DNA of 64,000 bases from an uncultured Rhodopila sp. (GTDB taxonomy: Bacteria > Pseudomonadota > Alphaproteobacteria > Acetobacterales > Acetobacteraceae): assembly GCF_903915725.1 (NCBI RefSeq), contig NZ_CAIWTY010000007.1:26193-90192 (forward strand). Reading direction: 5' to 3'. Under the pieces are notes generated by a model. That model was given only the letters and a program-made list of their open reading frames with translations. It had not been told where the DNA came from and made no database searches. A program made the translations under genes and the position numbers. The first letter of the stretch is position 1; each line of letters opens with the position of its first letter. Of the stretch, positions 16,024 through 24,900 are shown piece after piece.

Positions 16024-16740
16024 ATGATCGAATTTGCCGCCGCCCCCGCCACTCTGCCCCCCGGCCAGCGTGTCTACGCCGTCGGCGATATCCATGGCTG
16101 CATGGACCGCCTGATGGCCCTGCATGAGCTGATCGCCGAGGATATCGCCAACCGCCCGGCCGAGCACACCGTCCTCGTGCATCTCGGCGACTACGTCGAT
16201 CGCGGCAGCGACAGCGCCCAGGTGGTCGATTGGCTGACCAATGGCCCGCCGGTGGCCGCCGACGATATCGTCAACCTGATGGGCAACCATGAGCACATGA
16301 TGCTCTCGGCCCTGGCGGCCGCCGACAATGAGGCGTCGTCGCTCTGGATGACCAATGGCGGCGCCGACTCCTTGCTGAGCTGGGGCATCTCCCGGCTGGT
16401 GCCGCGGGCGGAATGGGCGGCCAAGATCCCGTGGCAGCACCTGATCTTCCTGCGCGACCTGACGATCAGCCATCGCGTCGGGCCGTATCTGTTCGTGCAT
16501 GCCGGAGTCATGCCAGGCGTCCCGCTGGAGCGGCAGACGCGGCACGATATGATCTGGATCCGCGAGCCGTTCCTGTCGTCCCGTCTAGATCACGGTGCGG
16601 TGATCGTGCACGGGCATACGCCGAAGCGGCAACCGGTGATCCAGCCCAACCGCATCGCTATCGATACCGGCGCGGTGCTCGGGGGCGCCCTGACCTGCGT
16701 GGTGCTGGAAGAGGACAAGCTGGCGTTTTTGCAGACGTAG
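16024..16740 (+). CDS. Metallophosphoesterase, serine/threonine protein phosphatase-like
   Basis: A 238-residue calcineurin-like phosphatase close to the bacterial PrpA/ApaH-related group. Metal motifs occur in order: YAVGDIHGCMDRL, VHLGDYVDRGSDS, NLMGNHEHMM, LFVHAGVMPG and VIVHGHTPK, the full two-metal set. Length fits a single-domain enzyme. It is divergent from the ABC ATPase gene. The substrate could be phosphoprotein or a dinucleotide; the sequence does not decide. Confidence 0.88.
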   Translation: MIEFAAAPATLPPGQRVYAVGDIHGCMDRLMALHELIAEDIANRPAEHTVLVHLGDYVDRGSDSAQVVDWLTNGPPVAADDIVNLMGNHEHMMLSALAAADNEASSLWMTNGGADSLLSWGISRLVPRAEWAAKIPWQHLIFLRDLTISHRVGPYLFVHAGVMPGVPLERQTRHDMIWIREPFLSSRLDHGAVIVHGHTPKRQPVIQPNRIAIDTGAVLGGALTCVVLEEDKLAFLQT

Positions 16741-16957
16741 AAGCGCGTGCGGCCGGCCGGAGGCGTCGCCGTCCCGCGGCGCGGCGCCTTTATCGGTTGA
16801 GATATTTCTTCGAACATGCAATTGCTTCGGCAAGGAACTCAGTCTGTTGTCGCGGTCTATTCGTCGTTCCACGCCGTCATCAGCATCTCAGCATACCATT
16901 TCGATGACAGGAGCCGGCTAACCGAACGTTACCCTATATTTCCGAGGACACCACGCC

Positions 16958-18190
16958 TTGTCCAAACTGTTGCTGCTGACGCAGCGCATTCCCTACCCCC
17001 CTACCAAGGGGGAAAAAATCCGGCAGTTGCAGGTCCTGAGGCATTTAGGCGAATCTCACGACGTTCATCTCGGATGTCTGGTCGATGACCCGCGCGACCT
17101 GGAGCATATACCCGTCGTTCAGGCGATGTGCGCGGACTCGTACTTCGCGGTGATCGACCGGCGGATGGCCGGGATTGCCTGCCTGCGCGGCCTGCTGTCC
17201 GGCGAACCGCTGAGCGTCACCTTCTATCGTCACCGCGGGTTGTTCGCTTGGGTCCGCCGCACGCTGCGCGATGTCAGGCCCGAGGTCATCGTCGTCTGCT
17301 CCTCCAACATGGCGCCGTATGTGCTGGACCTGCGCGGACGCGAGTGCGTCTGCCTGGTCGATCTGGCTGACGTCGACTCGGAAAAATGGCGCGCCTATGC
17401 GCAATCCGGAACCTTTCCGATGAACCGGGTCCACGCCCGGGAATGGCGCCGCGTCGCGGCGCTGGAAGCCCGCATCGCCCGGGAATGCGATTGGAGCACC
17501 TTCGTTTCAACAGACGAAGCCGATCTCTTCGCAAGCCAGCATCCGGCTGAGGCAGGCAGGATTCGCGCCGTCAGCAACGGTGTCGATCATGCCTATTTTG
17601 ATCCGGCGCTGCATTTCATCCAACCGTTCGCAGCCGATCGGCTTAACTTCGTGTTCACCGGCACCATGGACTATCCGCCGAACATCGACGCGGTCGTCTG
17701 GTTTGCCGAGGCGATCCTGCCCATTATCCGGCAAACCCGGCCCGATGCGGCGTTCTACATCGCCGGTTCCAATCCCGCCCCGCTCGTGCAGGCGCTGACC
17801 GCAACCCAAGGCGTCTTCGTCACCGGCCGGGTGCCAGACATGCGTCCCTACATCGCCAATGCCAGCGCCGCCGTGGCGCCCGTGCGCATTGGCCGCGGGA
17901 TCCAGAACAAGGTGCTTGAAGCGATGGCCATGGCCCGGCCAACCGTGGTCACGAGCGACGCATTGAGCGGCATTCGCGCCATCCCGGGCCGGGAGGTGCT
18001 GCTCGCCGATACGGCCGAAGCCTTCGCCGCAGCCTGCCTGGCGGCGGCCGGACCGGAGGGCAAGGCCATCGGCGAGGCCGCGCGCCGGCGTGTATTGCAG
18101 GATTACACCTGGTCCGAGTGCCTGCGCGGCTTCGACGCGTTGCTGGATCGCGCGCCGCTCACCGAACCGGCGCAGGCGGCCCTGTCATGA
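16958..18190 (+). CDS. Glycosyltransferase of the PEP-CTERM/exosortase-associated type
   Basis: A 410-residue GT-B glycosyltransferase. The N-terminus LLLTQRIPYPPTKGEKIR, then VHLGCLVDDPRD and LSGEPLSVTFYR, closely match the sugar-transferase family that accompanies the PEP-CTERM/EpsH1 (XrtA) exopolysaccharide system. The C-terminal donor domain has GTMDYPPNIDAV and PVRIGRGIQNKVLEAMAMARPTV. The start is TTG. A PEP-CTERM protein is encoded in the window at 46.7-47.4 kb, which fits; no exosortase gene is seen here. Confidence 0.85.
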   Translation: MSKLLLLTQRIPYPPTKGEKIRQLQVLRHLGESHDVHLGCLVDDPRDLEHIPVVQAMCADSYFAVIDRRMAGIACLRGLLSGEPLSVTFYRHRGLFAWVRRTLRDVRPEVIVVCSSNMAPYVLDLRGRECVCLVDLADVDSEKWRAYAQSGTFPMNRVHAREWRRVAALEARIARECDWSTFVSTDEADLFASQHPAEAGRIRAVSNGVDHAYFDPALHFIQPFAADRLNFVFTGTMDYPPNIDAVVWFAEAILPIIRQTRPDAAFYIAGSNPAPLVQALTATQGVFVTGRVPDMRPYIANASAAVAPVRIGRGIQNKVLEAMAMARPTVVTSDALSGIRAIPGREVLLADTAEAFAAACLAAAGPEGKAIGEAARRRVLQDYTWSECLRGFDALLDRAPLTEPAQAALS

Positions 18191-18252
18191 TCGTACGCTC
18201 TGCGCACCGTTGCGTATCGGGCTGGCGGTGAGGTCTCGCCGAGTTCCGTTTA

Positions 18253-19449
18253 TCAGGCTGCTGTCGCGGCGGCGCCGGTCCGGCGCGGACCCTTGGCAAG
18301 GCTGATCGCGGCGGCGGCGATTTCCACGACCCGCTCGGCGTTGCGATCCCAGGTCAGCGATTTGGCGGCAATGGTCCGGTGGGCGGCCTGCCCCAGCCGG
18401 GCGCGCAACGCGGCATCGCAGCATAGCCGCACAAGCGCAGCCTCCAACGCGCCGTTCCGCTCGGGATCGAACAGCAGCGCGTCTTCTCCGTCGCTCAGTA
18501 TCTCGCGGATGTTTTCGCTGTCCGGCGCGGCGATGGGGCGGCCGAGTTGCATGTATTCGAACAGCTTCAACGGCGACGAATACGGCGTCAGCGCCGGCAC
18601 CACGGCGACATCGAAGGCGCCGATGAAGTCCGCCATCGCATCGCGCGCAACAATCCCGGTGATCGTCAGCCGATCGGCGACGCCGCGCTCGCGGGCATAG
18701 TCCTGGAGCGACTCGCGGGCGGGTCCGTCGCCGACGACAAGGATTTGCGGATCGAACCGCTCCCGATGCAGCGCCACGAAGTCGATCAGCCGGTGGACGG
18801 CATTCCAGCCGCGGATGAAGCCGGCGAAGCCAAGCACCAGGCGCGGCGGGAGGCCGAGCGCCGCTTTGGCGGCCTCGGTATCGGCGATGCCTCCGAAGCG
18901 TTCGGCATTGATGCCGTTCGGGACGACGGTGATGTGCGACCGCTTCACGCCGTATTCTTCGACGGTGCGCGCCAAAACGCCGGTGACCGGCAGCACATGA
19001 TCCGCCCGGTTCCACAGCCAGCGTTGGGCCATCCGGCCGAGCCGGTGCAGGCGAAGCCCGTCGTTCTTCGCCCGCTCCTCATACAGCGGCGCGTTGACCT
19101 CCAGCAGCAGAGGCATTCCGGACAGGCGGCGCACCCAGATCCCGGCGAACAGGAACAGGCTGAAGCGCTCATAAATCACGTCGGGGCGGTGCAGGCGGAC
19201 AGCCTTGCGAAGGCGCAGGAAGGCCTTGACGTTGTAGGCGATCTCCAGGATCTCATAGAGCGATCCCGGGATCGCCCGTTTGATCCGGTCCACGACCGCA
19301 CTCGAACCGCCGAACCCGGTCGCCGTGAAACCGGCGGGTCCAACCAGGATGGTTTCGTGCCCTTGCCGCTGTAGCGCGGCGATCAGTTCTTCGATGTGGA
19401 CGGATTGGCCGTCGCGCGACGCGATCCGGTGGTGGAACAGGATACGCAT
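18253..19449 (-). CDS. Glycosyltransferase family 4-like protein
   Basis: A 398-residue GT-B enzyme. The acceptor lobe begins MRILFHHRIASRDGQSVHIEEL and the donor lobe carries GFAGFIRGWNAVHRL, VVGDGPARESL and the nucleotide-sugar motif SPLKLFEYMQLGRPIAAPDSENIREIL (conserved Glu). It is convergent with the PEP-CTERM-type glycosyltransferase. I set the start at MRILFHH; seven upstream codons are possible but not needed. Sugar specificity unknown. Confidence 0.87.
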   Translation of the reverse strand: MRILFHHRIASRDGQSVHIEELIAALQRQGHETILVGPAGFTATGFGGSSAVVDRIKRAIPGSLYEILEIAYNVKAFLRLRKAVRLHRPDVIYERFSLFLFAGIWVRRLSGMPLLLEVNAPLYEERAKNDGLRLHRLGRMAQRWLWNRADHVLPVTGVLARTVEEYGVKRSHITVVPNGINAERFGGIADTEAAKAALGLPPRLVLGFAGFIRGWNAVHRLIDFVALHRERFDPQILVVGDGPARESLQDYARERGVADRLTITGIVARDAMADFIGAFDVAVVPALTPYSSPLKLFEYMQLGRPIAAPDSENIREILSDGEDALLFDPERNGALEAALVRLCCDAALRARLGQAAHRTIAAKSLTWDRNAERVVEIAAAAISLAKGPRRTGAAATAA

Positions 19450-19642
19450 CGGCCGAGGCGCCCTCCGCATTGTCGATGCCCTGCCGTCAAGGCGTTACGT
19501 TCCGGCCGTGTGGTCCGAAGCGGCGCCCCGGCCGGATGCGGGAAATAAACCCCGGACCGTCGCCAGGCCAGACTTGTTTCGTGACTCGACGAACAAACCG
19601 TTTCGCGACACGGCCGTGCTGTCCGCCTGCCGGCCGCCCGCC

Positions 19643-20755
19643 TCAGGCCTGCCCATCGGCCCGGCCGGGCACGAGCAGCCGAACCGGCGGAATAAGACGT
19701 TCGCTCAAGGCCTGGATCACGCGGCGCCACGATTGCTTGCGGCGCTCGGTCAACGCGGCAAACAGGAACACGGCTGCAAGGCTTAGAATTGGCAGCAGAA
19801 GGCGCGATACCGCGCTGTCACGCGGCCAGGGAAGCGTCGCAATGAGGCACTGCATGATCGGGTAGTGCATCAGGTAAAGCGTGAAAGTGGCGCCCGCCAG
19901 CCAGCGTATCGCCCGGGCAAATCGGCTGAGCAGCCACCCGAACGGATCGGACAGGTGGCAGATCCCGATCAGATGGAGTGCGAACAGCGCTCCGACGACA
20001 TAGTCCTGCGCCAGTTCCCGGCGTCCGAACCAATCGGGGCCGAGACCGAGCAGGCGACCGTGGTGCAATGCCCAGACCTCGTAGCCAATCCAGCCCGCGA
20101 CCGAAGCGGCGGCGCAGGCGGCGCCTGCCCGCGTCGATGGGCGCAGGTCCCTGGCCAGGCGGGCACAGGCGAGACCCGCCAGCCATAACGGAAACAGGGC
20201 GATCACCTTGGGGCCGGCAATACCGGCGGCAACCAGCGCCGCGGCAATCCGGACCTTGCCGGGGGCGAACATCGCGACGCCAAAGATGACGTAGTACCAG
20301 GGTTCGTATCCAAGCGACCAATACGGCCAGTCGGTTCCCGGTGTGATGTCCAGATACCAGGTCTGGTTAAGGAACACCGCCGAAAGCAGGTAGCGCCAAA
20401 GCGAGCCGTCCGGATGGTAGTGCGGCACCTCCGCAGCCGTGTAAAGCTCCGGCCGAGCCGAACTGCCGGCGGCATCCAGCATCAAGGTCAGCAGCAGCGC
20501 GGGAAGCGCAACCGACCAGAGCCGAGCCGCCCGGTTCACTGCGTAGCTGCGCGGGCCTGCTTCGCGGCCATCGGTCGCGCAGCCGATGACGAAGCCGGAC
20601 AGGACGAAAAAGATGTCCACCGCCTCGGCACCATAGGGTTGCAACTGCCAGAACAGGCCGCCGGTAAAATGCTGCGTTGCGTAATGCGACACGAACACCG
20701 CGAACGCCGCCATGAAGCGAACGCAGTCGAGATAGAGCGACGTCCCTTGTCTCAT
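19643..20755 (-). CDS. Acyltransferase family 3 membrane protein (ExoZ/OafA-like)
   Basis: A 370-residue integral membrane acyltransferase with about ten hydrophobic helices. The N-terminal core reads LYLDCVRFMAAFAVFVSHYATQ (the active-site His lies in VSHY) and EAVDIFFVLSGFVIG, the signature of family 3 enzymes that add acetyl or similar groups to polysaccharides. The start MRQGTSLYLD was preferred over the longer frame, which adds a polar non-family stretch. Probably decorates the product of this cluster. Confidence 0.88.
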   Translation of the reverse strand: MRQGTSLYLDCVRFMAAFAVFVSHYATQHFTGGLFWQLQPYGAEAVDIFFVLSGFVIGCATDGREAGPRSYAVNRAARLWSVALPALLLTLMLDAAGSSARPELYTAAEVPHYHPDGSLWRYLLSAVFLNQTWYLDITPGTDWPYWSLGYEPWYYVIFGVAMFAPGKVRIAAALVAAGIAGPKVIALFPLWLAGLACARLARDLRPSTRAGAACAAASVAGWIGYEVWALHHGRLLGLGPDWFGRRELAQDYVVGALFALHLIGICHLSDPFGWLLSRFARAIRWLAGATFTLYLMHYPIMQCLIATLPWPRDSAVSRLLLPILSLAAVFLFAALTERRKQSWRRVIQALSERLIPPVRLLVPGRADGQA

Positions 20756-21112
20756 CGCGCGTTCACCCAGTCCCCGGCGTCCTGTAGACTCGTTGCGGTT
20801 TGCTGCTTCGGTGAGGATCGCCCGTCCCGGTCCGGCATCCGCGCTGACAGGTGCGGGTGTTATAGACAATCCTTATGCGTAGTGAATGAATTTCGGCAGC
20901 AACACGTCCATCGCCGCGCCGACCGGTCTCGTGCGATGCCAGTCCGCGCCGGCATGACGAGGCGGCGCGGCCGGAGAGTCGCTCTCATCGCGGACCGGTA
21001 TAATATTGCAAGCGAGGCTGTCCGGCATCTATACGCGCCCGGCATCTGGTCCACGGGTCATGAGGATAGAGCCGCCGAAATGATCGCGATCAACCATGGC
21101 TGAAGGCGGGGC
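20756..21112. other. Divergent intergenic region of the polysaccharide cluster
   Basis: About 360 bases between the acyltransferase and the second flippase, which are transcribed away from each other. It must contain both promoters. A TATAAT occurs at 20999-21004 in the flippase direction, but the -35 position does not match consensus. No gene seen. Confidence 0.5.
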
Positions 21113-22567
21113 ATGAGCCTCGGGCGGACGGTCGTCTCGGCGGTCAGTTGGTCGGCCGCCATCAAGATCGGCTTCCAGCTCGTCACCTGGGCGATGACCC
21201 TGGCGGTCATCCGGATACTTACGCCCGGCGACTATGGCCTGGTCGCCATCACCCAGGTCTTCGTCAATATCATGTCCGGATTCGCCGACTTTGGCCTCGG
21301 CGACGCATTGGTGCAGCGGGAGGACACCCCCAAGCCGGTCGCCGCCGCCGTGTTCGGAACGATCCTGCTGCTCTCCGCGACGCTGACGGTTCTGCTTGCC
21401 ATGGCAGCGTATCCAATCGCGGAATGGTATCATGATCCCCGCCTGGTGCTGCTCACGCAGGTCGCAAGCCTGGGATTCCTGCTCAACGGCCTGATGAGCC
21501 TGCCGCGCATCCACCTGACCAAAAGTCTGCGCATCCGGCCGATGTTCGTCATGGAACTGTCGGCTGGACTGCTCGGATCAGTCGCGGTCATCATCCTGGC
21601 CTACGCGGGTTACGGCGCCTGGTCGCTGATGCTCGGCAACCTGGCCGGCAATGCCGTCCGCCTGGTTGGCTTCGCGGTCCTGACCCGGGAGTATTATGTC
21701 TGGCCGAGCCTGGACCTGAAGCTCGTCCGGCCATTCTTCTCCTTCGGCGCCTACCGCACGCTCTCCTTCCTTGCCTGGGTCTGCTACTCGTCCGCCGACA
21801 CGCTGATCCTCGGCCGCTGGCTCGGCGCCGCGGAGCTGGGACTGTATACCGTCGCGATGAACTTTGCCTGCATCCCGCTGGCCAAGATCGCACCGGTCAT
21901 CAACGCGGTGGCGTTTCCGGCTTTCGCCATGGTGCAGAGCCGGCCGGCGGAGGGGCGCTATTACGCCATGAAGGCGATGCGGCTGGCGGCGGTCGTCTCG
22001 GTGCCCGTGTTCTTCGGCATCTCCGCCGTCGCGCCCGAAGTCGTCGATCTGGTGTTCGGGCCAAGTTGGCAAGCGGCCAAGCCCATTCTCGCCGTGCTGT
22101 CGCTGGCGATGACATTTCGCGCGCTGCTGCTGATCGTGCCGAACTACCTGGAAGGCATCGGCAATGCCCGGGCCAGCTTCCGGTGCACCGCTTTCGGTGC
22201 CGTGCTGTTCCCGCCGGCTTTCCTGATTGGCTGCCATTGGGGGGTCGAAGGGGTCTGCTACGCCTGGCTGTTCGGCTATCCCGTCATGTTCGCCGTCAAT
22301 GCACTGATCGCCGCACGCAGCGGCAGGCTGGACCTCACGTCGCTGCTGGCGACACCACTGCGACCCATCGGCGCGGGACTTGTGATGCTGGCAGCCGTTG
22401 CGGCCTTGCGGACCTGCCTCCCGTCCGGCCAGCCGGAGGTCCTGCGCGCCGCAATCCTGGTGGCGGCCGGGGCGGCGAGCTACGGCGCCGTGATGATCGT
22501 CGTGTTCCGGAGGTTGGCGCTGGAGGTCGCGGCGCTGTTCTACCGGGTCCGCTCCGAGGCCGCCTGA
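21113..22567 (+). CDS. Lipopolysaccharide/exopolysaccharide flippase (WzxC-like, MOP superfamily)
   Basis: A 484-residue membrane protein with about 12-14 helices. The N-terminal VSAVSWSAAIKIGFQLVTWA, ILTPGDYGLVAITQVFVNIM and later YSSADTLILGRWLGAAELGLY are characteristic of PST/WzxC exporters. It is a different branch from the flippase at 10.3 kb. GGCGGGGC precedes the ATG. Its 3' end overlaps the convergent glycosyltransferase gene by 28 bases. Confidence 0.88.
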   Translation: MSLGRTVVSAVSWSAAIKIGFQLVTWAMTLAVIRILTPGDYGLVAITQVFVNIMSGFADFGLGDALVQREDTPKPVAAAVFGTILLLSATLTVLLAMAAYPIAEWYHDPRLVLLTQVASLGFLLNGLMSLPRIHLTKSLRIRPMFVMELSAGLLGSVAVIILAYAGYGAWSLMLGNLAGNAVRLVGFAVLTREYYVWPSLDLKLVRPFFSFGAYRTLSFLAWVCYSSADTLILGRWLGAAELGLYTVAMNFACIPLAKIAPVINAVAFPAFAMVQSRPAEGRYYAMKAMRLAAVVSVPVFFGISAVAPEVVDLVFGPSWQAAKPILAVLSLAMTFRALLLIVPNYLEGIGNARASFRCTAFGAVLFPPAFLIGCHWGVEGVCYAWLFGYPVMFAVNALIAARSGRLDLTSLLATPLRPIGAGLVMLAAVAALRTCLPSGQPEVLRAAILVAAGAASYGAVMIVVFRRLALEVAALFYRVRSEAA

Positions 22568-23625
22568 AGCGAGTCGAACGCCGCCGCAAGCTGTGCCGCC
22601 TCGGCCCGGGGCGAACAGGACGCAACCACGAAGCGCCGGGAAGCGGCGCCGAGACGCCGGCGCACGGCGGCGTCGGTCAGCAGCAGGTCGATCGCCTCTC
22701 TCAGCCTGGCCGGGTCGCCAGGGGGCACTACAAGGCACGTTGTGCCATCCTGCAGATAGTCACGCAATCCCGGCGAGTCGCTGACGATCACCGCCTTTCC
22801 CGACGCCATCGCTTCCAGCAAAGTCGAGATGCCTCCAGCGTGGATGGAAGGGTGCAGCGGGATGACCACCAGGGCTGCGCCGGCGACGAGGTCCCGATAC
22901 AAGCGCGTTGTCAGCGGCTCGGTCAGCACCGTCACGCCGGGAAGGGCCAGACGATCCTCCATCAGGTTGCGGCTGCGGATGACCACCTTGCGCGTCAGGC
23001 CCGCGACCGCGCGGAGCAGCGTCGGATAGTCGCGCGAGACATCATCGCCGACGGCCAGGACATAACCGTCCGGGACATCGTCCGTGTCCGGATAAAAATC
23101 CGGCGCGGTGGGCTGGCGGATGGGCCGGACGGTTGCGCTGCGCGCGCCCAGCGCGAGCAGACCGGCGACCTGGGCGTGTCCGAGGGGCATGATCATGTCG
23201 GCCCGCGGCAGCACAAGCCGCAGGATTGCGTCGCGCAGCCGCCAGGTGCCCGCCACGCCGACGTCGTAGAGCACGACCTTGCCGCGGAACAGAAACAGCC
23301 GGCGCAGCAGCAGGATGATCAACGCGCTGGATTCGAAATTGCACAGCACCACCTGCGTATGCCGGTGGAACAGCAGCACGCGCAGCGCGCGGAGCGGATC
23401 GATCGCGCCCAGCGCCGCATGGGCGCGGGCAAACGGGTTCCACGGCCAGCGGCAGGGGTCCAGACGGCTGTAGCTGTAGCCCCGAGCCGCCAGCAACCGA
23501 AACACCTCCGCCCGGTCGGGTTCGTCGGGATCGGGCGGGTCGGTCCAGGGCGCCCATAAGCGGTGCGGCGGAAGAATCAGGATGTGGCGCCGTGCCGTGT
23601 CACGGCTATGCCGTCGATCTTTCAT
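22540..23625 (-). CDS. Glycosyltransferase (GT-B, family 4-like)
   Basis: A 361-residue protein. The C-terminal donor lobe has the clear sugar-nucleotide motif HAGGISTLLEAMASGKAVIVSDSPG followed by GTTCLVVPPGDPARLREAI. The N-terminal lobe is less conserved. I set the start at MKDRRHSRDTARRHILIL; the upstream frame overlaps other sequence and is Arg/Ser rich. It lies 40 bases after the FkbM methyltransferase gene on the same strand, so the two are probably co-transcribed. Confidence 0.85.
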   Translation of the reverse strand: MKDRRHSRDTARRHILILPPHRLWAPWTDPPDPDEPDRAEVFRLLAARGYSYSRLDPCRWPWNPFARAHAALGAIDPLRALRVLLFHRHTQVVLCNFESSALIILLLRRLFLFRGKVVLYDVGVAGTWRLRDAILRLVLPRADMIMPLGHAQVAGLLALGARSATVRPIRQPTAPDFYPDTDDVPDGYVLAVGDDVSRDYPTLLRAVAGLTRKVVIRSRNLMEDRLALPGVTVLTEPLTTRLYRDLVAGAALVVIPLHPSIHAGGISTLLEAMASGKAVIVSDSPGLRDYLQDGTTCLVVPPGDPARLREAIDLLLTDAAVRRRLGAASRRFVVASCSPRAEAAQLAAAFDSLQAASERTR

Positions 23626-23665
23626 GCTTCTCCGGTCCCGGCGGCCGCTCGCACAAGCGGTCTCG

Positions 23666-24667
23666 CTAGAGCCGCAGCGGAGCCATCGACAGGACCACGT
23701 CCTTGGACCGGTGCCGCCCCGGCACACTGGCGTTGAAGGATTTCGACGGAACGGTGACGATCTCGTCCGAGCCGTATTCCGGAATGACCGAAATCGTGTA
23801 GCCGGTATCCCGAGCGAGCGTTGCGAGGAATGTTCCCAGCCGCTCCGCTTCCGGCAGAACCTCGACCACCAGGGTCGGGCGGTCCGCGACGATCAGGTGC
23901 CGCACCGACTGCAGCAGTTCCATCTCGATGCCTTCGGCGTCGATTTTGATCAGGTCGCAGCCCTGCATCAGCGCGCGAAACGGCACCCCGACGACGGTCT
24001 GCAGGCGAAGGCTGCTGCGTTCGGCGATTTCCACGCCCTCGACGAGATGGGCGCCGACGGGCGAGTCCCGCCCCTCGTCGGGAATGTTGAGAATGACTTC
24101 GCCGACGGTGTCGCCGGGAATGGCGGCGGCCTCCAGCACGTCGACGTTGGCGACGCGGTTATGCAGCAGGTTGTTGCGCAGCGCGGCCGCGACCTCGGGA
24201 ACCGGCTCAACCACCGTATAGCGGCCCTGCGTGGCGCGCCCGCCGACAACGGTGAACAGCCCGACATTGCCGCCGACTTCGAGCACGCGGGATGCTTTGG
24301 CGCAGAGCGATTGCCAGACAGCGGCAACCTGGCCCTCATAGCCTTGCACCCCGAACCAATACACGGCGTCCAGGACCATGGATCCGGTGGCGATGAACGC
24401 CAGATCAGGACGATCGAGCGGCTTGATTTCGCGCAGTATTTCCGACGGGCGGCGCCCGCGCGCGGCCCATTTCAGCACGGCGATGCAGGCGGAGCGCGGC
24501 AGGCTGCCGCGCCGCCAGGTGACGGCGCCAAGGCGGAACGGGTACAGCAGGCTGAGAGGAATGGCCGGGAATCGCACGGCGAATCTGCTACTTTCAAAAA
24601 CGGGGAGGGGAGGCGAAGGCAGCGGGACGGCGCCCGCTGCCGGGGGTTCGCACAGCTTGTGCCGCAC
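23666..24667 (-). CDS. FkbM family methyltransferase
   Basis: A SAM-dependent O-methyltransferase of the FkbM type, up to 333 residues. The SAM site is SRVLEVGGNVGLFTVVGG, followed by the acidic loop YTVVEPVPE, and the family-typical DLIKIDAEGIEMELLQ near the C-terminal third. Such enzymes often methylate sugars in surface polysaccharides, which agrees with the next-door glycosyltransferase. The true start is uncertain: the first 25 residues are Pro-rich, and a later GTG is possible. Confidence 0.85.
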   Translation of the reverse strand: MRHKLCEPPAAGAVPLPSPPLPVFESSRFAVRFPAIPLSLLYPFRLGAVTWRRGSLPRSACIAVLKWAARGRRPSEILREIKPLDRPDLAFIATGSMVLDAVYWFGVQGYEGQVAAVWQSLCAKASRVLEVGGNVGLFTVVGGRATQGRYTVVEPVPEVAAALRNNLLHNRVANVDVLEAAAIPGDTVGEVILNIPDEGRDSPVGAHLVEGVEIAERSSLRLQTVVGVPFRALMQGCDLIKIDAEGIEMELLQSVRHLIVADRPTLVVEVLPEAERLGTFLATLARDTGYTISVIPEYGSDEIVTVPSKSFNASVPGRHRSKDVVLSMAPLRL

Positions 24668-24900
24668 ATCAACCGCGCAGCCGTCTTGTTAACGAGTTTG
24701 GATGAGGAAACACCTACGCCGCGTCCCGGCGTTGAAGCAACAGGAATTGTCTCGATAGATATATGAAATGGCGCGCCCCGCCTCGACTCGGAAAGCCATG
24801 CCGAAAGTTGTGCCGAACCTGTGATCGTGGCTTGCTTGTTTTCCTTGCGCTGCGCGAAGATGGGTTGCACGGATGCGACAGTCCCGTTACGGCAGGGTCA

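Noticed and set aside
24763..24900. 46-codon N-terminal extension of HldE
   Set aside because: The frame is open but the sequence is Cys/Arg rich and unlike the family; the ATG at 24901 gives the usual N-terminus.
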